The translations under genes were made by a program, and so were the position numbers. Shown here piece after piece: positions 1 through 6,999 of a DNA stretch of 17,422 bases. The notes below the pieces were generated by a model that was not told the DNA's origin, did no database searches, and was given only the letters and a program-made list of their open reading frames with translations. The DNA lies in contig CAYRDY010000046.1 of assembly GCA_964423195.1 (NCBI GenBank), positions 1 through 17,422 on the forward strand, in the 5' to 3' direction. This stretch comes from CAKRHR01 sp964423195 (GTDB taxonomy: Bacteria; Bacillota; Clostridia; Lachnospirales; Lachnospiraceae). Position 1 is the first letter of the stretch. The number at the start of each line of letters is the position of its first letter.

Positions 1-2
1 GA

Positions 3-212
3 GAAGATGGCTATACAACTGGTAGAAATGAGGGTTATGCTTCTGGCAAAACTGAGGGCTACGCCTCCGGCAAAACAGAGGGCATCAATATGACACTGAA
101 AATTCTCGACTCCCTCAATCAAGGAGAATCTGTGTCGACAGTCGCCGCCAAGTATCAGGTGGATGAAAATAAAGTCCTGATGTTCGTCCACTATCTGAAT
201 CGGAAAAATTGA
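3..212 (+). CDS. C-terminal fragment of a repeat-containing protein, possibly Rpn/PD-(D/E)XK nuclease family
   Basis: Only the last 69 codons are inside the window; the 5' end lies beyond the left edge, and the reading frame opens at base 3 and ends with TGA at 210-212. The visible part begins with three consecutive octapeptide units (GYTTGRNE, GYASGKTE, GYASGKTE, bases 9-80), followed by a segment (TLKILDSLNQG, then VSTVAAKYQVDENKV) that could form helices or a small helix-turn-helix. Charged Gly-rich repeats just before the C-terminus are common in Rpn-type recombination-promoting nucleases/putative transposases of Clostridia, so that is the best guess, but no catalytic domain is visible. 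An unrelated protein with a repetitive tail is equally possible. Confidence 0.5.
   Translation, partial: EDGYTTGRNEGYASGKTEGYASGKTEGINMTLKILDSLNQGESVSTVAAKYQVDENKVLMFVHYLNRKN
9..80 (+). repeat. Three tandem 24-bp units encoding GY(T/A)(T/S)G(R/K)(N/T)E
   Basis: Units at 9-32, 33-56 and 57-80. The second and third encode the identical octapeptide GYASGKTE but differ at synonymous positions, so the protein repeat is under selection or the duplication is not recent. The array lies in the C-terminal part of the partial gene at the left edge. Confidence 0.75.
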
Positions 213-351
213 TTTTCCATTCCTCTTGCAAAACCGGCATTTTTTTGATATTTTTTTAAATACGGTGAACAATAAATATATGGGATTCACCAAAGATGAA
301 TCATTCCTTACTGGCTGTAGGGGCGATTAACCATCATTCTATTGTAATTGC

Positions 352-357
352 AGGAGG
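352..357 (+). promoter_or_regulatory. Shine-Dalgarno site AGGAGG of the recombinase gene
   Basis: A perfect AGGAGG 5 bases before the ATG at 363. It decides the start codon in favour of ATG over the upstream in-frame TTG at 348. Confidence 0.8.
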
Positions 358-362
358 ATCAT

Positions 363-1214
363 ATGGAAAGCAAAATCATTACGCCGGGACTCATCAATAA
401 ATTTTTGGAGAACCTTAGGCTCCATGGACGGAGTGTGACCACGATAAGAAGTTATCATCTGGACTTGCAATCCTACGCCGATTTTCTGGACGGTCGGGAG
501 GCCTGTGCAGAGCTGACAAGCGAATATAAGGGAAATTTGATTCGGAGCGGCTATGCCCCGTCCAGCATCAACACAAAGCTGGCATCTATCTCCTCTTTCT
601 TCAGCTACATGGGCTGGAAGGGCTGCGGAACGCAGCGGGAGAAAATTCAGGATGATTCCTATATCTCCGAGAACGCTGAGCTGACGCAGGAGGAATACAA
701 GGCGCTTCTCGACGCCGCGAAGAGTGATCGTGACAGACTCGTGATGGAGACGCTCTGCGCCACCGGCATCCACGTCTCAGAAATAAAATATTTCACACTG
801 GAGGGCGTGAGGGAAGGGCAGATCATCGTCGAGTACAAACAAAAGATTCGCCGCATCATGATTCCGAGTGATCTTGGGCGTGCGCTGGAGGATTACGCCC
901 AAGAAAATGGCATCAAGTCCGGTAACATTTTCCTTGGAAGAAAAGGCATACCGCTTGGCAGACGCCGGATCTGGAGCATCATGAAGGAAGCGGGAAAGAG
1001 CGCGGGGATCCTCTCTTCCAAGGTCTACCCACACAGTCTCCGCAGACTCTTTGCGAGAACCTTCTTAGATGCAGGCGGGACGCTCCCACAGCTTTGCGAT
1101 GCCCTCGGTCTCAACAGCATTGAGGCGACGCGTCTCTACATCAAGACCAGCGGCGAGGTGCCTCGACACCTCGTAGAAAGTATGGGGCTCACTTCCCCGA
1201 AAAAGACACCATAA
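363..1214 (+). CDS. Tyrosine recombinase/integrase with two non-canonical active-site residues
   Basis: A 283-residue protein of the phage-integrase/XerCD family, which cuts and rejoins DNA through a phosphotyrosine intermediate. The ATG at 363 is chosen because AGGAGG (352-357) sits 5 bases upstream; an in-frame TTG at 348 lacks such a site. Residues 1-90 are a SAM-like core-binding domain (TTIRSYHLDLQSYADFL) and about 105-275 the catalytic domain. Visible active-site elements are a lysine in the beta-hairpin (VEYKQKIRR, 157-164), HSLRR (H224, R227) and the nucleophile Y259 in TRLYIKT. The first catalytic arginine, normally in TGxRxSE, is H137 (ATGIHVSE), and the usual histidine of LGHxS is L250 (LGLNS). 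Activity may therefore be reduced or lost. No excisionase, phage genes or recognisable att or dif site lie nearby, so it is an orphan. A hairpin terminator follows at 1314. Confidence 0.9.
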   Translation: MESKIITPGLINKFLENLRLHGRSVTTIRSYHLDLQSYADFLDGREACAELTSEYKGNLIRSGYAPSSINTKLASISSFFSYMGWKGCGTQREKIQDDSYISENAELTQEEYKALLDAAKSDRDRLVMETLCATGIHVSEIKYFTLEGVREGQIIVEYKQKIRRIMIPSDLGRALEDYAQENGIKSGNIFLGRKGIPLGRRRIWSIMKEAGKSAGILSSKVYPHSLRRLFARTFLDAGGTLPQLCDALGLNSIEATRLYIKTSGEVPRHLVESMGLTSPKKTP

Positions 1215-1243
1215 AAAAAGCGTACCGGAAAAAAGCGTACCGG
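1214..1243 (+). repeat. Tandem duplication of a 15-bp sequence ending in GCGTACCGG
   Basis: Two perfect copies (1214-1228 and 1229-1243) directly at the stop codon of the recombinase gene; the first copy begins within the stop codon. It looks like a recent replication-slippage duplication. No function is visible. Confidence 0.85.
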
Positions 1244-1313
1244 AGGCGCCTGTTGAAAGACACAGACGCATCAATAAAAACAAATCGCCGGGAATCCGTA
1301 CACGCCTATTTTT

Positions 1314-1362
1314 TAAGCCGGTTCACGCCACTTGCGGGCGAACCGGCTTATTCCTTCTTCTG
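1314..1362 (+). terminator. Hairpin terminator after the recombinase gene
   Basis: An 11-bp perfect stem (TAAGCCGGTTC at 1314-1324 with GAACCGGCTTA at 1340-1350) encloses a 15-base loop and is followed on the plus strand by a T/C-rich tail (1351-1360). It sits between convergent genes. On the minus strand the hairpin is followed by an A-run, so it should act mainly on plus-strand transcription. The tail is an imperfect T-tract, hence moderate confidence. Confidence 0.6.
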
Positions 1363-1368
1363 AATGAT

Positions 1369-2685
1369 CTATCTCTGATACCGCGTCGTATATTTGACGC
1401 CCTCCGCGTCAAATAGATCCGTCAGTGTCAGCGCTTCCTCATTATAGCAGATCACACTGTCCTCGCAATAGATCGAGTAAATCCCGTCCGAGGCAAACGC
1501 CCGCACCGCGTCGCCGGAAAATGTATCCGAAATATAAATTGGGATCATCGGCATCAGCGTCTCGGCGCAACCCTTCTCCCTTGAGTAACAGACGAGATTG
1601 CTCGCCGAGCTCCTGCAGAGCCCGTCCGCCAGCGACAGATAAGGCGTGCGCACCTGCCCATTTTTCAGCTCGTAATAATGCTGATCATCGAGGCTGTTCA
1701 TCATATAGTCCCGCAGATAGACAATGCTGCAGGCGCCGCTGTAGCGCATGACCGCCGCCGGAAAGATGTCCGTCCCCTGCCGATCATAGATATTAAACAC
1801 ATACGCATCGCCGGCGGTGTCCCCGGCTGTCTCCTGCGACGCGCCCTCCGGCGCACTGCCGCCCAGATTGCGCACGAAGCCGTCATAGCTGGAGATTGAC
1901 CCCAGTGTGTAGCCACCCGCGATCATGGTATCCGCCAGATAATCGGCGATAAAGGCATTTTTCATCCAGTAAAAATCTATAAAATCAGTGATATAATTTT
2001 CTTCGGCATAGTCGAGATAGTCTTCTGAGACATTCAGACGTATCCTGTTTTCGCCCAGCAGTTCCAGGTCAACCGCCGAGGCGTCGCGCGCGAAGGCGGC
2101 GATCTCCTGAAAGTCCGTCTTGATCCCCTCATTCAGATGCGGGTCGTAGCTCTCCAGCTCCGAGTCATCGCCGCAGTAAAAGATATTATCGTACACCGCG
2201 TAGGCCGGCGCGAGATAGAGATATCGGCAGTCGTTTTCCTCAAGCAGCTCAAACGCCCTGTACAGCACCTCATCCACCTCAAGTTCCTCGTTCGGGTGCC
2301 GGTTAATATCATAGACATTCGTCACCCCGTCGAAACTCTGATCATTATTAAATATCTGATAGGCTTTCTGGGCTGCTTCCGTGTACATCGACTTGATCTC
2401 GTTGTTTTCCGACCTCACCGAAACCCCGCTGACGCCGAGATTGTACATAAAAATAAAATCCTGGCTGCAGGTCGGCGTGTTCGTGCCGTTGACCTCGATC
2501 TCACGCCATCCGGTATCCCCTCCGGAAAGAAATGAATAAAACCCATAGACAAGCGCCGCCGCGCCAAACGCCACGAGCGCCACCACGAGGATCATCCGCC
2601 ACTTCGTGTGCTTCTCGGAGAGCTCGATCTTTTCGACCGGCTTCGGATGCGGCTGATCGCTCCTGTCCCTCGCATATCGATTCAA
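1369..2685 (-). CDS. Membrane-anchored extracytoplasmic protein, probably a degenerate ApbE-like fold
   Basis: 438 residues: a basic cytoplasmic N-terminus, one transmembrane segment (about 31-53, MILVVALVAFGAAALVYGFY) and a large acidic, Tyr-rich outer domain. Its order of segments resembles ApbE (FMN transferase): DINRHPNEELEVDEVLYRAFELL (split here as DINRHP, 126-131, then a VD-x-x-LY helix) matches the ApbE stretch before its helix of contacts; IADYLADTMIAGGY followed by VRNLGG (271-276) matches the KGYAxD/NLGG region; and TPYLSLADG matches HHIlDPxTG. The catalytic and flavin/metal-binding signatures are not preserved, so it is probably not an active flavin transferase. This homology is my reading by eye. 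The start is TTG at 2685, supported by GGTGAT ending 6 bases upstream, with an in-frame stop just before it. It lies downstream of the opp operon on the same strand, but a hairpin block and a gap separate them. Confidence 0.7.
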   Translation of the reverse strand: MNRYARDRSDQPHPKPVEKIELSEKHTKWRMILVVALVAFGAAALVYGFYSFLSGGDTGWREIEVNGTNTPTCSQDFIFMYNLGVSGVSVRSENNEIKSMYTEAAQKAYQIFNNDQSFDGVTNVYDINRHPNEELEVDEVLYRAFELLEENDCRYLYLAPAYAVYDNIFYCGDDSELESYDPHLNEGIKTDFQEIAAFARDASAVDLELLGENRIRLNVSEDYLDYAEENYITDFIDFYWMKNAFIADYLADTMIAGGYTLGSISSYDGFVRNLGGSAPEGASQETAGDTAGDAYVFNIYDRQGTDIFPAAVMRYSGACSIVYLRDYMMNSLDDQHYYELKNGQVRTPYLSLADGLCRSSASNLVCYSREKGCAETLMPMIPIYISDTFSGDAVRAFASDGIYSIYCEDSVICYNEEALTLTDLFDAEGVKYTTRYQR

Positions 2686-2722
2686 AACAAATCACCATTT
2701 TTTCATTAATAATAAACCTTCA

Positions 2723-2878
2723 TGCCCCGCAAGCGGGGCACCACCATGGATGAAAGCAGATCGCGCGGCGTCAAACATGCGCCACTGGCACATGGCGCCG
2801 CGTCGCTCTCTCCGGTCGGCGCCGCCCTTCGCGGCGCACACATAGGGAAAGGAACAGCAAACCTGCTGTTCCTTTCCC
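2723..2878. repeat. Hairpin-rich intergenic block beside assembly gap
   Basis: About 155 bases without a credible gene but with four stem-loops in a row: 2723-2740 (TGCCCCGC/GCGGGGCA), 2779-2798 (GCGCCA/TGGCGC), 2819-2837 (GCGCCGC/GCGGCGC) and 2845-2878 (a perfect 15-bp stem with a 4-base loop). None has a T-tract in the correct place on either strand, so they do not look like intrinsic terminators. Open frames through the block exist on both strands only because stops are rare in GC-rich palindromes. The block ends at a 100-N gap, which suggests a multi-copy interspersed repeat. Confidence 0.6.
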
Positions 2879-2896
2879 CTCGTAAAAAAATCATCT

Positions 2897-2996
2897 NNNN
2901 NNNNNNNNNNNNNNNNNNNNNNNNNNNNNNNNNNNNNNNNNNNNNNNNNNNNNNNNNNNNNNNNNNNNNNNNNNNNNNNNNNNNNNNNNNNNNNNN
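2897..2996. other. Assembly gap (100 N)
   Basis: Exactly 100 ambiguous bases, a conventional scaffold-gap placeholder rather than a measured length. The 3' end of the oppF gene lies in or beyond it, so any stop codon read on the far side, such as the one at 2891-2893, is unreliable. Confidence 0.97.
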
Positions 2997-4252
2997 CCCT
3001 TCTTGCAAGCCTTGTAGTTGCGGTAATGCTTGTGGCTCTTAAACAGCATCGCCGCGATGATACCGAGTATCGGCAGGAAGAACGAGAGCACCGTGTACCA
3101 GATGCTGCCGGTGTCGTGCGCCGGCGCGTGCAGGAACTGCTCCTCGGCCTTCTTGAACTCGATCTCTTCCTTCTCCTTCTTCTCCTCATCCGTCTCCGAA
3201 ATCAGATGGTCAGGGTCGGCCACGGTGATTGTCTTGAGCGGCACGCCCTTCTCACGGATGGCCTTGTACTCCTCGATCTCTTTCTTGTTGCCGTAGACAT
3301 AGTGGTTATGCCCGATGCACACAAAATCCGGCTGATCGGTACTGTAATCATGCACGGACGGATCATAGGTAAACAATACTTTATTCTTCTCGATCTGCGG
3401 ATCCGGGATCGGGATCGCGGAGATCAGAGAGCGAGTATAAGGGTGCAGCGGATAATCAAACAATTCCTCCGCGTCGGCGACCTCGACGATGCGCCCCTTA
3501 TAAATAACACCGATACGGTCCGAAATAAAACGGACGATCGACAAGTCGTGCGCGATGAACAGGTAGGTTACCTGCTTCTCTTCCTGGAACTTCTTGAGGA
3601 GATTGAGCACCTGGGCGCGGATGGACACGTCCAGCGCGGAGATCGGCTCATCGGCCACGACCAGTTCCGGCTCCATGACCATCGCGCGGGCCAGGCCGAT
3701 ACGTTGGCGCTGACCGCCGGAGAACTCATGCGGATACCTGGTCAGGTGTTCCGGCAAGAGACCGACCTCATTGATCATGTTCTCGACTTTCTGAACGCGA
3801 TCCGCCTCATTCTCAAAGAGGTGGAAGTTGTAAAGACCTTCCGAGACGATGTAGTCCACCGTCGCGCGCTCGTTGAGGGAAGCGGCCGGATCCTGGAAGA
3901 CCATCTGGATATTGCGGATGACCTCACGGTCCAGCGAGTGGGAGATCTTTCCCGAAATCGGGACGCCCTTGTATAAAATCTGACCTGCGGACAAAGGATT
4001 GACACGAATCACAGCGCGCCCGATGGTGGTTTTGCCGGAACCGGACTCACCGACCAAAGAGAACGTTTCGCCCTTGTAAATATCAAACGAAGCATTTGAA
4101 ACGGCTTTAAACGCGCTGTCACCCTTGCCGAAGGTGATATCAATATTTTGAATGGAAAGCAAGATTTCCTTGCCATTTTCATCAATCGGGCCATGCTCCG
4201 GGAAACTCGTGGCATTGCCCTTTTTTTCTTTTTCTAGCTTATTCTCAGACAC
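2997..4252 (-). CDS. oppF: Oligopeptide ABC transporter ATP-binding protein OppF, with C-terminal membrane tail, 3' end lost in gap
   Basis: The second ATPase of the Opp importer, powering peptide uptake with OppD. Visible elements are Walker A GESGSGKT (68-75), Q-loop Q120 in VFQDP, signature FSGGQRQR (177-184), Walker B LVVADEP (197-203) and H-loop H235 (AHDL), followed by the OppF-type C-terminal region (HPYTRSLISAIPIPDP). Unusually the protein continues past the family's usual end of roughly 320-340 residues with a charged Glu/Lys linker (about 355-372) and a hydrophobic segment (about 385-404, WYTVLSFFLPILGIIAAMLF) followed by a basic stretch, suggesting a membrane anchor in an ATPase that is normally peripheral. 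The last residues fall into the 100-N gap. The start is GTG at 4252, preceded by AGGAG (4262-4266) with 9 bases of spacing. It begins 12 bases after oppD. Confidence 0.93.
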
Positions 4253-4264
4253 GGTTTAAAACTC

Positions 4265-6013
4265 CTATATGTTAAATGCTTTGACAAGTTTCTCGTGAAT
4301 ATCGTGTATACCTTCCGGTTTATCGATCTTCGGCGCCCGCGGATCGAGCAGCCATGTCTTGGCATAGTGCGTATCCGAAACCTTCATCATCGGAGGCTCC
4401 AGCACGGTATCGATCTTTAAGCAGTAATCATTTCTCGGCGCGAACGGGTCACCGACGATATTGTTGTACAGTGAAGGCGGCGTGCCGGAAATGGAGAACA
4501 GTTTGGTATTTTTCTCGGCCAGCTGCGGCAGGGACGAGAGCAGCGCCCACGTATACGGATGGCGCGGATCATAGAAGACATCCTCCACCGTACCGACCTC
4601 GATGATCTGACCGGCATACATCACGGCCACGCGGTCGGCGATATTGGCCACCACGCCAAGGTCATGCGTGATAAACACGGTCGTGAAATTAAACTCTTTC
4701 TGCAGATCCTTGATCAACCTCAGAATCTGCGCCTGGATGGTCACATCGAGCGCAGTCGTCGGCTCATCGCAGATGAGGATCTTCGGCTGGCAGGAGAGGG
4801 CGATCGCGATAACGATCCTCTGGCGCATACCGCCGGAATACTGGAACGGATAGTCGTCAAAACGCGATTCCGGATTCGGGATGCCGACCTTGTGCATCAT
4901 CTCGATGGCGCGCTTCCTGGCCTCGGCCTCCGAGCACCCCTGATGCTTGATGATCACGGACGTGATCTGCTTGCCGATGGTGATGATCGGGTTCAGGGAC
5001 GTCATAGGATCCTGGAAGACGGTCGAAATCCTGCGGCCGCGGATCTTTGTCCAGTCCTGATTCGTGCGGACATTGGCAAGGTCCAGGATGCAGTTGCCGT
5101 GCAGTTTCTCCGGCGTCTCATCCACATAGCGCACGCGGAAGGTGACATTGTCAAAGACGGCCGTGATGTTCTCATCGACACTCAGGTCAACGCCGAGCTC
5201 CATCGCCTTCTTGAAATGATCGAGCAGGGCATAGGCCATCTTCTTGCGCAGGCGCATCTTATAGCGGCCCACGGAGAGATGGATCTCCTTGGCCAGGATC
5301 TCATTTCGCTTAATCTGCTCAGGCGTGATCTCGCGGCTGATCTCCTTCTCATACTTCGCACGCAGCGCCGCCATCCTATCGTCGTAATCTTTCAGATAAG
5401 CGCTGTCACTTTCAAGGGCGGCCTTCTTCTTTTTGGCCATATCCTCCTCGCGCTTCTGGACCTCCTTGATCTGTTTGTCCAGGGCGTCGATCTTCTTGCC
5501 GGCGTCCTTGATCTTATCCTTTTCCTTCTTTGGATCATAGGTCTGCTTGTTGTTGAACAGTTCGGTCCGCTGCGCCGTCAGCTCCTTGATCTCCGCCTCA
5601 ACCTGCGCCTTCTCCGCGTCCGTCAGCGTCTCCTTTTGGCGCTTCTCGGACTCAAGCTCCAGGATCTGCTTGTAAGTCTCGGCACCAAACTCTAGCTTCG
5701 AGGAAGCGTTGAGTTTTTCCAGGGAATCCTGCATCAAAGGCTGGGACTTCTCACTGTTGTCGGCGTAAGTGTCCACCAGCTCCTCATCATCGAAAATAAT
5801 ATGCCCCTCGCTGATGTAACCGTTGGAGTCGAGCATACCGGCAAACGTCTTTGTGAAAACGGACTTTCCGGATCCGGACTCGCCGACGATCGCGATGACT
5901 TCATTTTCATAAATATCCAGTGAAATGCCGCGGATAGCGGTCAGGACACGGCCGCGGACACGGAATTTCACATTCAGGTCTTTGATTGACAATAAAACTT
6001 TCTTATCTTCCAT
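4265..6013 (-). CDS. oppD: Oligopeptide ABC transporter ATP-binding protein OppD with large coiled-coil insertion
   Basis: One of the two ATPases of the Opp importer, 582 residues against roughly 320-360 for typical OppD. Counting from the ATG at 6013, it has Walker A GESGSGKS (44-51), Q-loop Q334 in VFQDPMTSLNP, signature YSGGMRQR (392-399), Walker B ILICDEP (412-418), H-loop H450 (THDLG) and an OppD-type C-terminus (HPYTWALLSSLP, SGTPPSL). Between the strand after Walker A (about residue 80) and the IRGRR-Q-loop region (about 325) lie roughly 240 extra residues, mostly Lys/Glu/Gln/Ala-rich and predicted by eye to be coiled coil, ending in a less charged part (about 255-315). The ATPase motifs are intact, so it should be functional. 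The ATG at 6013 is preferred to the GTG at 6022 because AAGGGGTG (6022-6029) is properly spaced for it and would overlap the GTG. Confidence 0.94.
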   Translation of the reverse strand: MEDKKVLLSIKDLNVKFRVRGRVLTAIRGISLDIYENEVIAIVGESGSGKSVFTKTFAGMLDSNGYISEGHIIFDDEELVDTYADNSEKSQPLMQDSLEKLNASSKLEFGAETYKQILELESEKRQKETLTDAEKAQVEAEIKELTAQRTELFNNKQTYDPKKEKDKIKDAGKKIDALDKQIKEVQKREEDMAKKKKAALESDSAYLKDYDDRMAALRAKYEKEISREITPEQIKRNEILAKEIHLSVGRYKMRLRKKMAYALLDHFKKAMELGVDLSVDENITAVFDNVTFRVRYVDETPEKLHGNCILDLANVRTNQDWTKIRGRRISTVFQDPMTSLNPIITIGKQITSVIIKHQGCSEAEARKRAIEMMHKVGIPNPESRFDDYPFQYSGGMRQRIVIAIALSCQPKILICDEPTTALDVTIQAQILRLIKDLQKEFNFTTVFITHDLGVVANIADRVAVMYAGQIIEVGTVEDVFYDPRHPYTWALLSSLPQLAEKNTKLFSISGTPPSLYNNIVGDPFAPRNDYCLKIDTVLEPPMMKVSDTHYAKTWLLDPRAPKIDKPEGIHDIHEKLVKAFNI

Positions 6014-6025
6014 AGCGGTCACCCC

Positions 6026-6994
6026 TTACATATGTGTTCTCGGGTCGGACGCGTCGCCGAGGTTCTGTCCGACGACATACAGCACGACCGTAATGATCGA
6101 AGCGACAGCTACAGGGCTCCAGAATTCAAATCCCCAGCCAGGCGTCAGCATGGCACTCTCAGCCTCGTAGATCAGGCGGCCAAGAGACATATCCGAAAGG
6201 CCCATGCCGATGTAGGACAGGAACACTTCGTAAGAAATGTAGGACGGAATTTCTGTCGCCAGGAGGGTGACGATGACAGACGTCATGAAAGGAAGGATAT
6301 TCTTCATGGCAATCTTGAACGTCGAGGTCCCCAGGCACTTGGATGCCAGATTGTACTCACGGTCACGGATGATGACGACCTGAGTACGGATAAAATAGGC
6401 GATCGACAGCCAGCCCGTGATGGTCAGGGCCAGCACCATCGTCCAGAAACTTGCCGAGAAAAGCATGACCATGACGGAGATAAACAGGATATACGGGATA
6501 TTCGCGAGAATATTGTAAACCTCAGTCATGACAATGTCGACCTTCTTGGAGAAGCCCCAGATGGAGCCGACGATCACGCCGACGGTCATATTGATGGCCG
6601 CGCAGACCAGCGCCAGAGAGATGGAAATTCTGGAGCCGAACCACACCGCGTCAAATGTGGATTGCCCGGCGGCGCCGGTGCCAAGAATCCACTCGATGCT
6701 CGGACCGAAGCGCTGGAAGGCGCCCGCAGGCGACAGGTGCTTGGTCGTGCCATCCATCAGATTCTTGAACGGGTCATAGTCCACGCACATCGGATAGATG
6801 TAGGCAAACGCGATCAGTATCACCAAAACGGCAAGTATCACAATATTTAACTTATTCTTAAAAAACACGCGAAACACGGAGTGCCAGTAAGAATATCTCG
6901 GAGCAGTGATCTTTTCCGACTCAAGGCTGCTGTGATCCATACGCGAGAACAGTTCGTCTTCTGACATTCCTAATTTTTCATAATCAATATTCAT
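6026..6994 (-). CDS. oppC: Oligopeptide ABC transporter permease OppC
   Basis: The second membrane subunit of the Opp importer, 322 residues, a normal length for this family. It has a cytoplasmic N-terminus, TM1 at about 50-70 (IVILAVLVILIAFAYIY), an outer loop containing the typical ILGTGAAGQS variant of the LGTDxxGRD motif, then the five-helix binding-protein-dependent transport domain. The EAA coupling loop that docks on the ATPases is visible as REYNLASKCLGTSTFKIAMK. The C-terminus (LYVVGQNLGDASDPR) resembles the conserved LGDxLRDxLDPR ending. ATG at 6994 follows the oppB stop by 5 bases, indicating translational coupling; the upstream ribosome binding site is weak (AGG in the end of oppB). 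Unlike its operon partners it carries no large extension. Confidence 0.95.
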   Translation of the reverse strand: MNIDYEKLGMSEDELFSRMDHSSLESEKITAPRYSYWHSVFRVFFKNKLNIVILAVLVILIAFAYIYPMCVDYDPFKNLMDGTTKHLSPAGAFQRFGPSIEWILGTGAAGQSTFDAVWFGSRISISLALVCAAINMTVGVIVGSIWGFSKKVDIVMTEVYNILANIPYILFISVMVMLFSASFWTMVLALTITGWLSIAYFIRTQVVIIRDREYNLASKCLGTSTFKIAMKNILPFMTSVIVTLLATEIPSYISYEVFLSYIGMGLSDMSLGRLIYEAESAMLTPGWGFEFWSPVAVASIITVVLYVVGQNLGDASDPRTHM

Positions 6995-6999
6995 AAGCT

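Noticed and set aside
245..280. Promoter upstream of the recombinase gene
   Set aside because: TTGATA is present in AT-rich sequence, but no convincing -10 at proper spacing could be chosen.
2845..2878. Perfect 15-bp hairpin as the opp operon terminator
   Set aside because: On the minus strand the T-run precedes the hairpin instead of following it, so it does not fit an intrinsic terminator.
2692..3189. Open frames on both strands across the 2723-2996 hairpin block and gap
   Set aside because: They rely on 100 unknown bases, consist of palindromic GC-rich sequence and show Arg/Ser low-complexity peptides; part overlaps oppF.
4559..5695. 378-codon plus-strand open frame opposite oppD
   Set aside because: It mirrors the codons of the OppD coiled-coil and ATPase region and has no ribosome binding site or family likeness.
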